This document shows, piece after piece, positions 7,569 through 16,324 of a stretch of DNA of 36,980 nt; within the stretch, counting starts at the first letter, position 1; the number at the start of each line of letters is the position of its first letter. Source of the DNA: Acidimicrobiia bacterium (GTDB lineage: Bacteria > Actinomycetota > Acidimicrobiia > Spongiisociales > UBA5794); the NCBI GenBank assembly GCA_030066755.1, contig JASJAX010000033.1, forward strand, positions 1-36,980, in the 5' to 3' direction. The notes under the pieces are model-generated. The model saw only the letters and a list, made by a program, of their open reading frames with translations. It was not told where the DNA came from and ran no database searches. The translations under genes were made by a program, and so were the position numbers.

Positions 7569-7829
7569 TCAGACCAAGCCACGCAGGATCGAAATGCCGA
7601 AGATGAGCACGAGCGGCGACAAGTCGAGGGCAATACCTCCGAGCCGGACCGGCGGGAGCACTCGGCGCAACGGGAGCAGGATCGGCTGCAACACCCGGTC
7701 GATGGCGTCGTAGATCTTCCGGACGGGATGACCCCACGGCAAACGCCCGAAGTTGATGACGTAGCTGAGGATGACCCAGATGATGATCGCGTAGAACGCC
7801 AGATCGAGGAGGAGTCGAAGGATGTTCAC
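7569..7829 (-). CDS. yggT: YggT-family membrane protein
   Basis: An 86-residue protein with two hydrophobic segments (about 2-25 and 66-84) separated by a loop containing HPVRKIYDAIDRVLQPILLPLRRVLPP, which is the conserved family signature. YggT proteins are small membrane proteins linked to division and osmotic shock, and in actinobacteria they sit between sepF and divIVA, as here. The GTG start is three bases after the sepF stop and has no clear ribosome-binding site, so translation is probably coupled to sepF. The biochemical role of the family is not established. Confidence 0.92.
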   Translation of the reverse strand: MNILRLLLDLAFYAIIIWVILSYVINFGRLPWGHPVRKIYDAIDRVLQPILLPLRRVLPPVRLGGIALDLSPLVLIFGISILRGLV

Positions 7830-7832
7830 TGC

Positions 7833-8429
7833 TCAGCTCTCGGCACTCGGCGCATAGAGATCGAGGGCGGCCAGCCTCCGGCGCTCCTCGATGCCGATCG
7901 TCACGCCCGAGGGGGTGACGAGGATGACGCCCTGCGCGGTCTTGACCATCTTGCCGCCCAGGCCGTACGTGAGGCCGCTGGCGAAATCGACGAGACGGCG
8001 AACCATCGCCGTCTCGGCATTCCGCAGATCCAACACCACGGGCCGGTTCGATTTGATGTGATCCGCCAGCAACTGGGCGTCGCTGAAGGTACGCGCAACG
8101 ATGATCTCGGACTCGTCGCCGCGACCACCCGAGGTCACGCCGCTCGCTGCAGACCCAGGTCGCACGATGACGCCGGCTTCGGCGTGTTGCGGCTCTGACG
8201 AGATGCGGCGGCGAGCGCCGGCCGGAGGCTCGATGCGGCGTCCGGCGACGACACCTCCGGAACGCTGCGGCTGAAACGTCTGCGGCGGAGCCGACTCCAC
8301 GGTGCGAACCTGAGCTTGCTGCGGCGCGGCTCCGGCGGATGGCGCCGTCGGCGCCTCCGCAGGCGTCTCCCCTGCCTCGTCGTCGACGAGACCGAGGTAG
8401 AAAAGCGTCTTCTGCCAAATGGATGCCAT
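7833..8429 (-). CDS. sepF: Cell division protein SepF
   Basis: SepF tethers FtsZ to the membrane and aligns Z-ring filaments; in actinobacteria, which lack FtsA, it is the main membrane anchor. The N-terminus (MASIWQKTLFYLGLVDD) is the membrane-binding amphipathic helix. A long proline- and alanine-rich linker covers about residues 20-105. The SepF core spans about 108-190 and contains ADHIKSNRPVVLDL and VDFASGLTYGLGGKM, both diagnostic. The 198-residue length is usual for actinobacteria. No ftsA is seen in the window, which fits this role. The gene starts 16 bases after yggS. Confidence 0.96.
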   Translation of the reverse strand: MASIWQKTLFYLGLVDDEAGETPAEAPTAPSAGAAPQQAQVRTVESAPPQTFQPQRSGGVVAGRRIEPPAGARRRISSEPQHAEAGVIVRPGSAASGVTSGGRGDESEIIVARTFSDAQLLADHIKSNRPVVLDLRNAETAMVRRLVDFASGLTYGLGGKMVKTAQGVILVTPSGVTIGIEERRRLAALDLYAPSAES

Positions 8430-8445
8430 GGTCGTCCGTTCCTAC

Positions 8446-9132
8446 TCACCCGGTGGGTCGCGGGCCAAAGATAGCCCGTCCCACGCGAATCATGGAGCTG
8501 CCGGCTTCGATAGCCACTTCGAAGTCGTCAGTCATGCCCATCGACAGTTCGACCAGCGTTGGGAATCGACCGGCGAGTTCCCGGCGTAGCGCTGCCAACT
8601 CGTCGAACCAGCGCCGGCTGTCCTCCTCGACCTCGGGCGCCGGCGGGATGGCCATCAAACCGTCCACCTGGACGCCGCGGTCGATGGCGTACTGCACGAG
8701 TGGCGCCGCATCCTCCGGCAGGGCTCCGCCCTTCTGGGGTTCGCGAGCCAGATTGATCTGGACGAGTGCCGGTGGTGGTGGCCCCTCTCCGCGGGCCCAC
8801 ACGTCGACCAGAGATTCGCGATCGAGGGAGTGCAGTACCGCCGCCACCGGGCGCACCTGCTTCGCCTTCCGGCTTTGCAGCGAGCCGACGAAGTGCCACC
8901 GAATATCGGTCGGGAGCTGAGGCGCCTTTTCCGCCAACTCCTGTGCTCGGTTTTCGCCGAAGTCGCGATGACCGGCGTCGTATGCCTGCAGGATCGTGTC
9001 GACGGAGTGGGCCTTGCTCACGGCGATCAAGGTGACGTCGTCGGGCTCGCGGCCGCTGCGCAGGGCCGCCGCACGCACCCGGGCGCGGACTTCGCCGAGG
9101 CGTTCGCCGACCAACGTCAACTCGGCAGCCAC
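8446..9132 (-). CDS. yggS: PLP homeostasis protein (YggS/PLPBP family)
   Basis: This cytosolic protein binds pyridoxal phosphate and buffers vitamin B6 and amino acid pools; it has an alanine-racemase-like barrel without racemase activity. The PLP lysine is K40 in LIAVSKAHS. Further family blocks are DFGENRAQEL, WHFVGSLQSRK, and the phosphate-binding C-terminal part SMGMTDDFEVAIEAGSSMIRVG. I chose the GTG at 9132, preceded by AGGTGG at seven bases, giving 228 aa and a 16-base overlap with pgeF. The open frame to 9219 would add residues that lie within pgeF and do not belong to the family. Its place between pgeF and sepF is conserved in Gram-positive bacteria. Confidence 0.94.
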   Translation of the reverse strand: MAAELTLVGERLGEVRARVRAAALRSGREPDDVTLIAVSKAHSVDTILQAYDAGHRDFGENRAQELAEKAPQLPTDIRWHFVGSLQSRKAKQVRPVAAVLHSLDRESLVDVWARGEGPPPPALVQINLAREPQKGGALPEDAAPLVQYAIDRGVQVDGLMAIPPAPEVEEDSRRWFDELAALRRELAGRFPTLVELSMGMTDDFEVAIEAGSSMIRVGRAIFGPRPTG

Positions 9133-9740
9133 GCGACTGCCACCTGGCGCAGATCCGTGCGATTCTGGCGATAGCTCGCAAACCGCTCGTCCGTGTACGT
9201 GCATGTCGACGACCGCCATACCGGTAGGTCGCCGAGTTGGTCAGATACCGCTGCCGGGAGGTCGATGCTCTGGGTCCCCCATCGGGTCTTCGCAACGAAG
9301 GCCGGTAGCTGGTCGGCGACCTCATCACCGACTTCGTAGCAGTCCGGACTGATCGCCGGGCCAATCGCGGCTCGATCGACCCGTAGCCCGGCATCGCGGA
9401 TCGCGTCGAGCGTTGCGCCGACAACGCCGGCGACCGCCCCGCGCCATCCGGCATGCACCACAGCCACGACCCCAGGACCCTCGAGAATCACCGGAACGCA
9501 GTCGGCCGTTGCGACGGCGATCGGGATCGAGGTCGTGGTGAACATCGCGTCGCCGTCGCCCTGCAGGCCCGGAGTCGTCACGTGGTGCACCACGTCGCCG
9601 TGGACTTGCGTCAGGAACGCCCAGTCACCGGGGATGCCGAGCCGAGCCGCAAGGCGGCTGCGACCCGACGCGTCGACGCGGGCATCTCCGTCCCTCAGTG
9701 TCCCGAAGGCGGCGCCTCGGAACCCATCGGGTCGAATCAT
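9117..9740 (-). CDS. pgeF: Peptidoglycan editing factor PgeF (YfiH / laccase-domain family)
   Basis: PgeF-family proteins remove wrongly built UDP-MurNAc precursors in Escherichia coli, and some members show purine nucleoside phosphorylase or phenol oxidase activity in vitro. The metal-site motifs are visible: H47 in TQVHGDVV, C81 in TADCVPV, H96 in VVHAGWRG. The [13 protein letters not shown] block is also typical. At 207 aa it is slightly shorter than average but complete. It overlaps the ftsZ stop by four bases (ATGA), so the two are probably translated together. The neighbourhood fits an editing role in wall synthesis better than nucleoside salvage, but the activity is not decided by sequence. 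Confidence 0.93.
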   Translation of the reverse strand: MIRPDGFRGAAFGTLRDGDARVDASGRSRLAARLGIPGDWAFLTQVHGDVVHHVTTPGLQGDGDAMFTTTSIPIAVATADCVPVILEGPGVVAVVHAGWRGAVAGVVGATLDAIRDAGLRVDRAAIGPAISPDCYEVGDEVADQLPAFVAKTRWGTQSIDLPAAVSDQLGDLPVWRSSTCTYTDERFASYRQNRTDLRQVAVAWLPS

Positions 9741-10804
9741 CCCTGGACGAACCCCGGAATATCGAGGTCGTCGCTGCTCTCCTCAGACGTCTCCTCGAGC
9801 AGCGCCTCCGACACGGCACGCGGGGTCGGGCGGGTCACCGCACCGCCACGATCGCGGTCGAAACCGGCCGCAATGACCGTCACCCGGATCTCATCGCCGA
9901 GGGCATCATCGACCACTGCGCCGAAGATGATGTTGGCGTCGGCATCGCAATGATCCGCGACCATGCCGGCTGCCGTCGACACCTCGTGCAACGTCATGTC
10001 GTTGGGACCCGAGATCGACAAGAGGACACCGCGAGCGCCCTCCATCGAAGTCTCCAACAGCGGACTCGAGATCGCCTTGCTGGCAGCCTGCTCGGCGCGG
10101 CTCTCGCCCGTCGATCGGCCGATCCCCATGACGGCGGAGCCGGCTTCCGACATCACCGTCTTGACATCGGCGAAGTCGACGTTGATGAGGCCGGGCGTCG
10201 TGATCAGATCGGTGATGCCCTTCACCCCCGAGGTCAAGACCTCGTCGGCGAGCGTGAACGCTTCGATCACTGCCGTGTTCGGTTCAGCGATCTCGAGCAA
10301 TCGTTCGTTCGGAATGATGATCAGCGTGTCGACGGCCTGCTTGAGATCCTGGATCCCCTGCTCCGCCTGGACTGACCTCCGCCGTCCCTCGAAGCCGAAG
10401 GGGCGGGTCACGACGCCGACCGTCAACGCGCCGAGCGACCGAGCGATGTTCGCCACGATCGGTGCGCCACCGGTTCCGGTGCCTCCGCCCTCACCGGCAG
10501 TGATGAAGACCATGTCGGCGCCCTTGAGCGCGTCCTCGATCTCATCGCGGTGAGCATCGGCGGCCTCACGGCCGATCTCCGGGTTGGCCCCGGCGCCGAG
10601 ACCGCGGGTCGCATCACGCCCGATGTCGAGCTTCAAGTCGGCGTCCGACATCAACAGCGCCTGTGCGTCCGTGTTGATTGCAATGAACTCAACGCCACCG
10701 ACACCGGCATCGATCATCCGGTTCACGGCATTGACGCCGCCACCGCCGACGCCGACGACCTTGATCACCGCCAAGTAACTATGGGGTACATGTGCATCAG
10801 CCAT
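9737..10804 (-). CDS. ftsZ: Cell division protein FtsZ
   Basis: FtsZ is the tubulin-like GTPase that forms the cytokinetic ring. The GTP-binding signature GGGTGTG is at 106-112, the T7 catalytic loop NVDFADV at 208-214, and the N-terminal nucleotide site [14 protein letters not shown] near 17-30. The C-terminal linker is short (about 30 residues) and ends in [11 protein letters not shown], the conserved peptide that binds SepF and other partners. The length, 355 aa, is somewhat shorter than mycobacterial FtsZ because of the linker. A GGAGG ribosome-binding site lies six bases before the ATG and is part of a perfect palindrome (10812-10830), so expression may be controlled separately from the upstream cluster. 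Confidence 0.99.
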   Translation of the reverse strand: MADAHVPHSYLAVIKVVGVGGGGVNAVNRMIDAGVGGVEFIAINTDAQALLMSDADLKLDIGRDATRGLGAGANPEIGREAADAHRDEIEDALKGADMVFITAGEGGGTGTGGAPIVANIARSLGALTVGVVTRPFGFEGRRRSVQAEQGIQDLKQAVDTLIIIPNERLLEIAEPNTAVIEAFTLADEVLTSGVKGITDLITTPGLINVDFADVKTVMSEAGSAVMGIGRSTGESRAEQAASKAISSPLLETSMEGARGVLLSISGPNDMTLHEVSTAAGMVADHCDADANIIFGAVVDDALGDEIRVTVIAAGFDRDRGGAVTRPTPRAVSEALLEETSEESSDDLDIPGFVQG

Positions 10805-10811
10805 AAGGGCC

Positions 10812-10830
10812 CTCCAGGTTCAACCTGGAG
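10812..10830 (-). promoter_or_regulatory. Perfect 9-1-9 palindrome over the ftsZ start region
   Basis: CTCCAGGTT (10812-10820) and AACCTGGAG (10822-10830) are exact inverted repeats around one base. On the minus strand the distal arm contains the GGAG of the ftsZ ribosome-binding site, and the proximal arm begins at the TAATCT -10-like hexamer. It could be an operator for a dimeric repressor, or in read-through RNA a 7-bp hairpin hiding the ribosome-binding site. Confidence 0.6.
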
Positions 10831-10834
10831 ATTA
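10829..10834 (-). promoter_or_regulatory. Candidate -10 of an ftsZ-proximal promoter
   Basis: TAATCT on the minus strand matches TANNNT; transcription would start within the palindrome, about 15-20 bases before the ftsZ ATG. No clear -35 element is seen. Confidence 0.4.
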
Positions 10835-10859
10835 GCCTGAAGAATCGGCAAGGGCGCTA

Positions 10860-10880
10860 CCCTCAACCACTGGTCGAGGG
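10860..10880 (-). terminator. Hairpin directly after the ftsQ stop
   Basis: CCCTCAACC (10860-10868) pairs with GGTCGAGGG (10872-10880) around ACT, with one G-T pair. It begins one base after the ftsQ stop on the minus strand and has no T-run. It may be a weak terminator or an RNA-processing site that separates ftsQ from ftsZ. Confidence 0.4.
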
Positions 10881-10881
10881 T

Positions 10882-11763
10882 TCAGTTGCCGGCCCCGTCG
10901 GCTGCAGCGCTGTCACCATCGTCGTCAGCCGCTCCGGCGGTGTCCGCGGCGGCGCCTTCCTCACCGTTCGTCACGGCCGGGTCGAGCGGCACCGGCGGGA
11001 GGACCGCCGGTCGATCGGGCGACACGACGGAGATCAGCGATCCCGTGGCCAGGTCGTCGGTCTCGAGGAGCGTGGCGACGGCGGCAGCCTTCGCCACCAT
11101 TTCCGAGGGGTACCCGAGATCGACGGTGAACCCACCGACCACTGCCCGAAGTCCCCGGTCGTCACCTTCGATAGCCACGCCGGGAACCAGATCGGTGGGC
11201 AGGGCGTCCACGAACGCAAGCGCTCCCAACGCCGCAACCGACGCCAGCCCGTCGCCCGGCGCCGCTTCGATCACGCCGACGGCGATTCTCGGAGCCTCCC
11301 CCGGGATCGACGCCGCGACTTCCATGACCGCTCCCCCACGGGCGGCGAGCGCCCAGGCATCACCGATCTGAACCCAAGCCGATGGAACGTGCTCCACGAC
11401 GGTGACCTCGACGGTCCCCGGCCATCGAACAGTCACGTCGACCGCGGCGACCCACGGATCACGCAGCAAGGCTGCTTCGAGCTCGTTTGCCGGCACGTTG
11501 ACCGTCGGCATTCCGGTTGCCACACCTTCGGCCGCGACGATGGCGCTGGCGTTCGAGCGATGCTGACCGTCAACCGTGATCTCAGCAACGGCGAGCAGCG
11601 TCGACTGGTAGAGCAGCCAGGCAATCAAGGCCCCCCCGCCGGCGAGACCGAGGAGCACCAACAGCCACTTCAGGCGGCGCCGGGCACCCGCTTCGCGCAC
11701 CGTCTGGCGCCGAGCCGCAATGCGGCGATCGATCGCGGGCGGACGGTCAACGGTGGAACTCAT
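10882..11763 (-). CDS. ftsQ: Cell division protein FtsQ
   Basis: FtsQ is a bitopic divisome protein that recruits FtsL/DivIC and links them to the FtsWI synthase. A basic cytoplasmic N-terminus (RRIAARRQTVREAGARRRLK) precedes one membrane segment (about residues 32-54). The POTRA domain follows (about 58-128) with AEITVDGQHRSNASAI and the LRDPWVAAVDVTVRWPGTV block. The beta domain is recognisable but divergent. An acidic, Ala/Asp-rich tail of about 40 residues (after PVPLDPAV) is probably disordered and is longer than in most homologues. The ATG overlaps the murB stop by four bases. Confidence 0.93.
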   Translation of the reverse strand: MSSTVDRPPAIDRRIAARRQTVREAGARRRLKWLLVLLGLAGGGALIAWLLYQSTLLAVAEITVDGQHRSNASAIVAAEGVATGMPTVNVPANELEAALLRDPWVAAVDVTVRWPGTVEVTVVEHVPSAWVQIGDAWALAARGGAVMEVAASIPGEAPRIAVGVIEAAPGDGLASVAALGALAFVDALPTDLVPGVAIEGDDRGLRAVVGGFTVDLGYPSEMVAKAAAVATLLETDDLATGSLISVVSPDRPAVLPPVPLDPAVTNGEEGAAADTAGAADDDGDSAAADGAGN

Positions 11764-12689
11764 CGACCCTCCACTGCCGGAGCCGGATCGAACGACCCGG
11801 CAAAGCGAACCTCGGGCACCAACTCGACTCCGGTCTCCTCGCGCACTCGCCGCTGGATCGCGACCACGAGGTCATAGACGTCCTGAGCGGAGGCTTCGTG
11901 CGACGCTTCGAAGAAGTTGGCATGCCGCTCCGAAACCGAGGCGCCACCGATCGTGAATCCCTTGAGCCCCAACGAGTCGATGATGCGTCCGGCAGCGTCG
12001 CCGGGCGGGTTCTTGAACACGCTCCCGGCGTTGTACGTACCTCCGGGCTGGTGCAAGCGCCGCCACTGGGTGATCTCGCGCAGCATCTCCTCACCCTCTT
12101 CGGGTGATCGGGAGACGGTGCGAAACCGAGCCGACAGTACGAGGTCGTCGTCCGACACGGCGCTGTGACGGTATGAGAGATCCAGGTCGTCGCGGCCCCA
12201 GGTCTTCACCTCACCGGTCGACCACGCGAGGATCTCGGCGTCGATGATCCACTCCCGCGTATCCGACCCATGCCCCCCGGCGTTCATACACACCGCACCA
12301 CCGACCGAACCCGGGATGCCGATGAACCACTCCAGGCCCCCGCGGCCCGCCTTCACCGTCGTGCGCGCCAGCTTCGGCAGCGGCACGGCCGCTCCGGCGG
12401 TCACGATCCCGTCGGAACTGATCACCATCTCGGCAAACTCGCCGGCCAGGCGAATCACGAGGCCTTCGAATCCGGCGTCGGAGACCACCAGGTTGCTGCC
12501 GCGTCCGACCACCAGGGCGGGCGGACGCCCGTCGGCTCGCCACGCGGTGAGCAGTGATGTGAGCTCCTCCATCGACCCGACGTCGGCGAACCAGCGGGCC
12601 GGACCTCCGAACTTGTACGTGGTCAACCCGGCCAATTGCGCCGCAGCCGTGACGGTACCGCCGGCGACCAACCGATCCAGGGCAGTCAT
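11760..12689 (-). CDS. murB: UDP-N-acetylenolpyruvoylglucosamine reductase
   Basis: MurB reduces UDP-GlcNAc-enolpyruvate to UDP-MurNAc with NADPH and FAD, the second committed step of peptidoglycan synthesis. FAD-binding motifs are clear: TTYKFGGPA near 23-31, VVGRGSNLVVSD at 61-71, and IGIPGSVGGAVCMNAG at 123-138. The active-site serine lies in NAGSVFKNP, and the protein ends with a type II-like C-terminal domain (GFTIGGASVSERHANFF). Its 309 residues fit the type II group. It overlaps both murC and ftsQ by four bases (ATGA). Confidence 0.97.
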   Translation of the reverse strand: MTALDRLVAGGTVTAAAQLAGLTTYKFGGPARWFADVGSMEELTSLLTAWRADGRPPALVVGRGSNLVVSDAGFEGLVIRLAGEFAEMVISSDGIVTAGAAVPLPKLARTTVKAGRGGLEWFIGIPGSVGGAVCMNAGGHGSDTREWIIDAEILAWSTGEVKTWGRDDLDLSYRHSAVSDDDLVLSARFRTVSRSPEEGEEMLREITQWRRLHQPGGTYNAGSVFKNPPGDAAGRIIDSLGLKGFTIGGASVSERHANFFEASHEASAQDVYDLVVAIQRRVREETGVELVPEVRFAGSFDPAPAVEGR

Positions 12690-14068
12690 GATCCGGCTCC
12701 AACGGCGGCGACCACATCATCAGCGATGGAGGTGATGTCACCGGCGCCGAGCAAGAGGACGACGTCGCCTTCACGGGCGATGTCGGCAACAACGGCGGGA
12801 ACATCACTCAACGCCGGAACGTAGCGCGGCTCGGAGCCCGCAGCGCGGATCGCCTCAGCGACGAGTTTGCCGCTCACGCCGGGGAGCGGCGCTTCGTCGG
12901 CGGGATAGATGTCGGTGACGATGACCTGGTCGGCCACGGCGAGCGGGGTTCCGAACTCGGGAGCGAGGTCGGCAGTGCGGGTGTATCGGTGGGGCTGGAA
13001 GACCGCGATGACTCGCTCCCACCCACCGAGCCGGCCGGCAGTGATCGTCGCATCGATCTCGGTCGGATGATGGGCGTAGTCGTCGACCACCGTGACGCCG
13101 CCCACTCGGCCCCGCACCTCGAACCGACGCCGTACTCCGGCGAATCGGCTGAGACCGTCCGCCGCTGCAGCGACGTCGAAACCGAGTTCGCCGAGCAGCG
13201 CCAGGCATCCCGCAGCGTTGCTCGCAATGTGATCGCCCGGTCTCGGCACGGTCACGGCGTACCGATCGTGCGGTCCGACGAGGGTGAAGGCAACCTGGCC
13301 TTGCCCGTGGCGCAGCTCGGTGATCCGCCACGTGGCGGCCGGATCAATCCCGTAGCCCACCAACTCGGCCCGCTCGGCCAAGCGCCGCACGCCCGGATCG
13401 TCGATGCATCCCACAACGGGTCCGTCGACACGGTTGGCCACCAATGAGAACGCCTCCTCGAGTGCGGCGAGATGGCCGTAGTAGTCGAGGTGGTCCGCTT
13501 CGATGTTGCTGACGGCGAGACCCCGAAGGTGGAGCCGGCGAAACGTCCCGAAGGCCTCATCTGCCTCGAGGATGAACGTCTCCCGATCCCCGAGGTGGGC
13601 CCCGGTATTGAGATCTACGAGTTCCCCTCCGACCAGGAAGCTGGGATCGAGGCCGATAGCCCGGAGCGCAGTGACGGCGAGCGCCGTCGTCGTGGTCTTG
13701 CCGTGGGTTCCGGTGAATCCGATTGCCGGCATCTGCGCCGTCAGCGCGTCGAGGAGATCCGGTCTACTCCACACGGTCACGCCGGCGTCACGGGCCGCCC
13801 GCAGTTCGGGATCGCGGTCCGGAACCGCGGACGACGCGGCCACGATGTCCGCCTGGGTCGCTTGCTCCGGTCGATGCCCCACCCACGTCTCGATACCGAG
13901 GTCGCCGAGCGACTCGAGCCGCAGTGCCGGCTTGAGGTCGGATCCGGTGACCGCATGGCCGAGACCCCTGAGGATCTTCGCCAGGCCGCTCATCCCGGCT
14001 CCACCGGCTCCGACGATGTGAACCCGCTCGGTTCCCGTCAAGGCAAAGGGACGCTGGTCACCGGCCAT
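12686..14068 (-). CDS. murC: UDP-N-acetylmuramate--L-alanine ligase
   Basis: MurC adds L-Ala to UDP-MurNAc in an ATP-dependent reaction. An N-terminal Rossmann domain (VHIVGAGGAGMSGLAKIL, residues 16-33) precedes the central ATP-binding domain with GTHGKTTTT at 120-128, and the C-terminal domain has the VVDDYAHHPTEI block typical of MurC. At 460 aa it is the normal length. The ATG overlaps the murG stop by 11 bases and the stop overlaps the murB start by 4. There is no fusion to ddl, as found in some other phyla. Confidence 0.98.
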   Translation of the reverse strand: MAGDQRPFALTGTERVHIVGAGGAGMSGLAKILRGLGHAVTGSDLKPALRLESLGDLGIETWVGHRPEQATQADIVAASSAVPDRDPELRAARDAGVTVWSRPDLLDALTAQMPAIGFTGTHGKTTTTALAVTALRAIGLDPSFLVGGELVDLNTGAHLGDRETFILEADEAFGTFRRLHLRGLAVSNIEADHLDYYGHLAALEEAFSLVANRVDGPVVGCIDDPGVRRLAERAELVGYGIDPAATWRITELRHGQGQVAFTLVGPHDRYAVTVPRPGDHIASNAAGCLALLGELGFDVAAAADGLSRFAGVRRRFEVRGRVGGVTVVDDYAHHPTEIDATITAGRLGGWERVIAVFQPHRYTRTADLAPEFGTPLAVADQVIVTDIYPADEAPLPGVSGKLVAEAIRAAGSEPRYVPALSDVPAVVADIAREGDVVLLLGAGDITSIADDVVAAVGAGS

Positions 14069-15149
14069 CAGCGGCCTCCATCAACCGTCGTGCAATCGTG
14101 TCGGCCGCATCGGGCCGGGCCGCTCGCCGGGCTCCGTCGGCCATCGAGGCGCGACGCGACGTATCGAACAGCAACTGCTGCAACTCGACCGAAACCCGAT
14201 CGATCTCGGACTCCCCCATCACGACTACGCCCCCGACGGCCTGGAGGTGCGACGCATTGGCACCCTGGTGGCCGGCCGTGCCGGCGGCGTACGGAACGAC
14301 GATCGCCGGCGTTGCCGTTGCGGCAAGCTCGCTGATCGTGAGTGCGCCGGAGCGCGAGAGCACGAGATCGGAGACGGCGTAGAAGTGCTCCATGTGGTCC
14401 TCGAACGCAACCGGCGTCCACGACTGGGGCGAACGAGCCGCGATCGGCGCCACGGTGTCGAAGTGGGCGCGGCCGGTGAGATGGACGATGGCCATCGACC
14501 CGGGATCAGCGTCGGCGGCAATCCGTTCGGCGACCGTGTTCAACACCCGAGCTCCGAGGCTCCCGCCGAGCACACCGAGCACCGGCACGCCCTCAGGAAT
14601 CCCGTACCGCTCCAGCGCAGCGGGACGAAGTGCGTTGCGGTCGAACTTCTCGAATGCGGACCGCAAGGGGTTTCCGGTGACCTCCGCCCTCGGAAGCGTA
14701 TCGGCCGCATCCGGGAACGCCACGAACGTGGCGTTCGCCCGCCTCGCAACGAGTCGGTTGGCCAGGCCGGGAACGGCGTTCTGCTCATGCACGAACAGCG
14801 CCGCGCCGGACCGCCGGGCGGCCATCGCCGCCGGGACCGAGACGTACCCTCCGAATACCGTCATCACCCGGCTCGAGCGACGGGCCAGCTCGACCCCGAT
14901 CCGCTTGCGGGCCGCCAGGACCAAGCCGGGCAGACGCAGGTTGTCCACCGACAACGATCGACGCAGCCCGTGGATCTCGACGCCGACGAAGTCGAAGCCG
15001 GCGGCGGGCACCGTCCTGGCCTCCATCCGGTCGCCGCCGAAGAACACGATCTGGTCCTTGTTGACTCCGTGGCGGACGAGAGCGTCGGCGACGGCCAGCG
15101 CCGGGTAGACGTGGCCCCCCGTACCGGCCGCAGCGAAGGCGTACGTCAT
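14058..15149 (-). CDS. murG: UDP-GlcNAc:undecaprenyl-PP-MurNAc-pentapeptide GlcNAc transferase
   Basis: MurG adds GlcNAc to lipid I and makes lipid II on the inner membrane surface. The N-terminal G-loop AAAGTGGHVYPALAVADAL (GGH at 11-13) and the acceptor block HEQNAVPGLANR are typical of GT28 glycosyltransferases. The C-terminal UDP-GlcNAc site is seen in GGSLGARVLN and SRSGALTISELAATATPAIVVPY. The ATG at 15149 overlaps the ftsW stop (ATGA) and gives 363 aa. The open frame extends to 15965, but that extension is an arginine-rich shadow of ftsW and is not part of MurG. Confidence 0.98.
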   Translation of the reverse strand: MTYAFAAAGTGGHVYPALAVADALVRHGVNKDQIVFFGGDRMEARTVPAAGFDFVGVEIHGLRRSLSVDNLRLPGLVLAARKRIGVELARRSSRVMTVFGGYVSVPAAMAARRSGAALFVHEQNAVPGLANRLVARRANATFVAFPDAADTLPRAEVTGNPLRSAFEKFDRNALRPAALERYGIPEGVPVLGVLGGSLGARVLNTVAERIAADADPGSMAIVHLTGRAHFDTVAPIAARSPQSWTPVAFEDHMEHFYAVSDLVLSRSGALTISELAATATPAIVVPYAAGTAGHQGANASHLQAVGGVVVMGESEIDRVSVELQQLLFDTSRRASMADGARRAARPDAADTIARRLMEAADGR

Positions 15150-16324
15150 TGCGCCCCCAGCTTTCGAGCTGCGCCGGCGCGACCGGATCTCGCGATGTTG
15201 GCCAACACACCGACGACCGCGAGGTTGACGAGCATCGCCGATCCACCGGACGACACGAACGGCAACGGGACTCCGCTGATGGGGAGCACCCTGGTGACGC
15301 CGCCGATGTTGATGATCGCTTGGATCGAAAGCCACGACACGATGCCGACGGCCAGGAGACGGCCGAACATGTCCGGGGCGCGCATCGCTACGACCGTGCC
15401 CATCACTGCAAAGGTCATCAGGAGGGCAATCACGATCAGCGATCCGGCGAGCCCGGTCTCTTCTCCGATGATCGAGAAGATGAAGTCGGTGTGGGCGTTC
15501 GGGAGGAAGAACCATCGCGCCCGGCTCGCACCGAGACCGACGCCGAACAGACCGCCGGTACCGAGGGCCACGAGACTCTGGATCGCCTGAAGTCCGTTGC
15601 CGAGCGGATCGGCCTCCGGGTCGAGGAACGAGGTCACTCGCTCCCACTGATAGGGATTGGTTCTGGCGAGGACCCCGACCCCCATCGCGCCCATGGCGAC
15701 GAAGGCGAGGACGTGCCGGATCGGAGTCATCGACGCCGCGAGGACGGCGAAGGTCGCCGAAGCGACGATGAGCGTCGTCCCCAGATCCGGCTGGAGCAGG
15801 AGGAGCCCAGCGACAACGCCGAGGGATCCCGCCACCGGCCAGAACACATGGGCGAACTGGTGGAGCCACTTCTCCTTGCGCGCCATGGCGTTCGCAACGA
15901 AGACGACCACGGCGAACTTGGCGAACTCGGATGGCTGCAGGCTGAACGAACCCAGATCGATCCACCGCCGCGCTCCGTTACGCACCTCGCCCATGCCGAG
16001 TGTGACCACGAGACCCCCGATCGCGAGCACGAGGATCGGGAGGGCGAGCCGGGCGTACCACCGGTACGGCACCCGCATCGTGACCAGGAAGACCACGAGG
16101 CCGCCACCGATGTACCCCGCCTGCCTCTTCACATAGTGGAGCTTGTCGCCGTTCTCGGCGAGGCCGATCACCGATGACGCCGACATCAGCGCTCCGAGGC
16201 CCACGATCAACAGGATCGCAACCGGCAGCAGAAGGAACACAGTGGTCCGCTCGTTGGCGGTGTGGGTGGCGATCGCCTCGCCCACTGATCGGGCTCTCGT
16301 GATCGGGGTGACTCGAGTAGCCAT
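15146..16324 (-). CDS. ftsW: Septal peptidoglycan polymerase FtsW (SEDS family)
   Basis: FtsW is the SEDS glycosyltransferase that polymerises lipid II at the septum together with FtsI. About ten hydrophobic segments are visible. The SEDS motifs include GARRWIDLGSFSLQPSEFAKF, LLLLQPDLGTT, the FFLPNAHTDFIFSIIGEETGL loop region, and a C-terminal PISGVPLPFVSSGGSAM. The ATG at 16324 shares its A with the murD stop (TGATG) and gives 392 aa. The frame stays open to 16411, but those extra residues fall within murD. FtsI lies in the same cluster. Confidence 0.96.
   Translation of the reverse strand: MATRVTPITRARSVGEAIATHTANERTTVFLLLPVAILLIVGLGALMSASSVIGLAENGDKLHYVKRQAGYIGGGLVVFLVTMRVPYRWYARLALPILVLAIGGLVVTLGMGEVRNGARRWIDLGSFSLQPSEFAKFAVVVFVANAMARKEKWLHQFAHVFWPVAGSLGVVAGLLLLQPDLGTTLIVASATFAVLAASMTPIRHVLAFVAMGAMGVGVLARTNPYQWERVTSFLDPEADPLGNGLQAIQSLVALGTGGLFGVGLGASRARWFFLPNAHTDFIFSIIGEETGLAGSLIVIALLMTFAVMGTVVAMRAPDMFGRLLAVGIVSWLSIQAIINIGGVTRVLPISGVPLPFVSSGGSAMLVNLAVVGVLANIARSGRAGAARKLGAQ

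Noticed and set aside
15150-15965. N-terminal extension of the murG frame
   Set aside because: Arg/Pro-rich residues that lie inside ftsW in another frame; the true MurG N-terminus with its G-loop begins at 15149.
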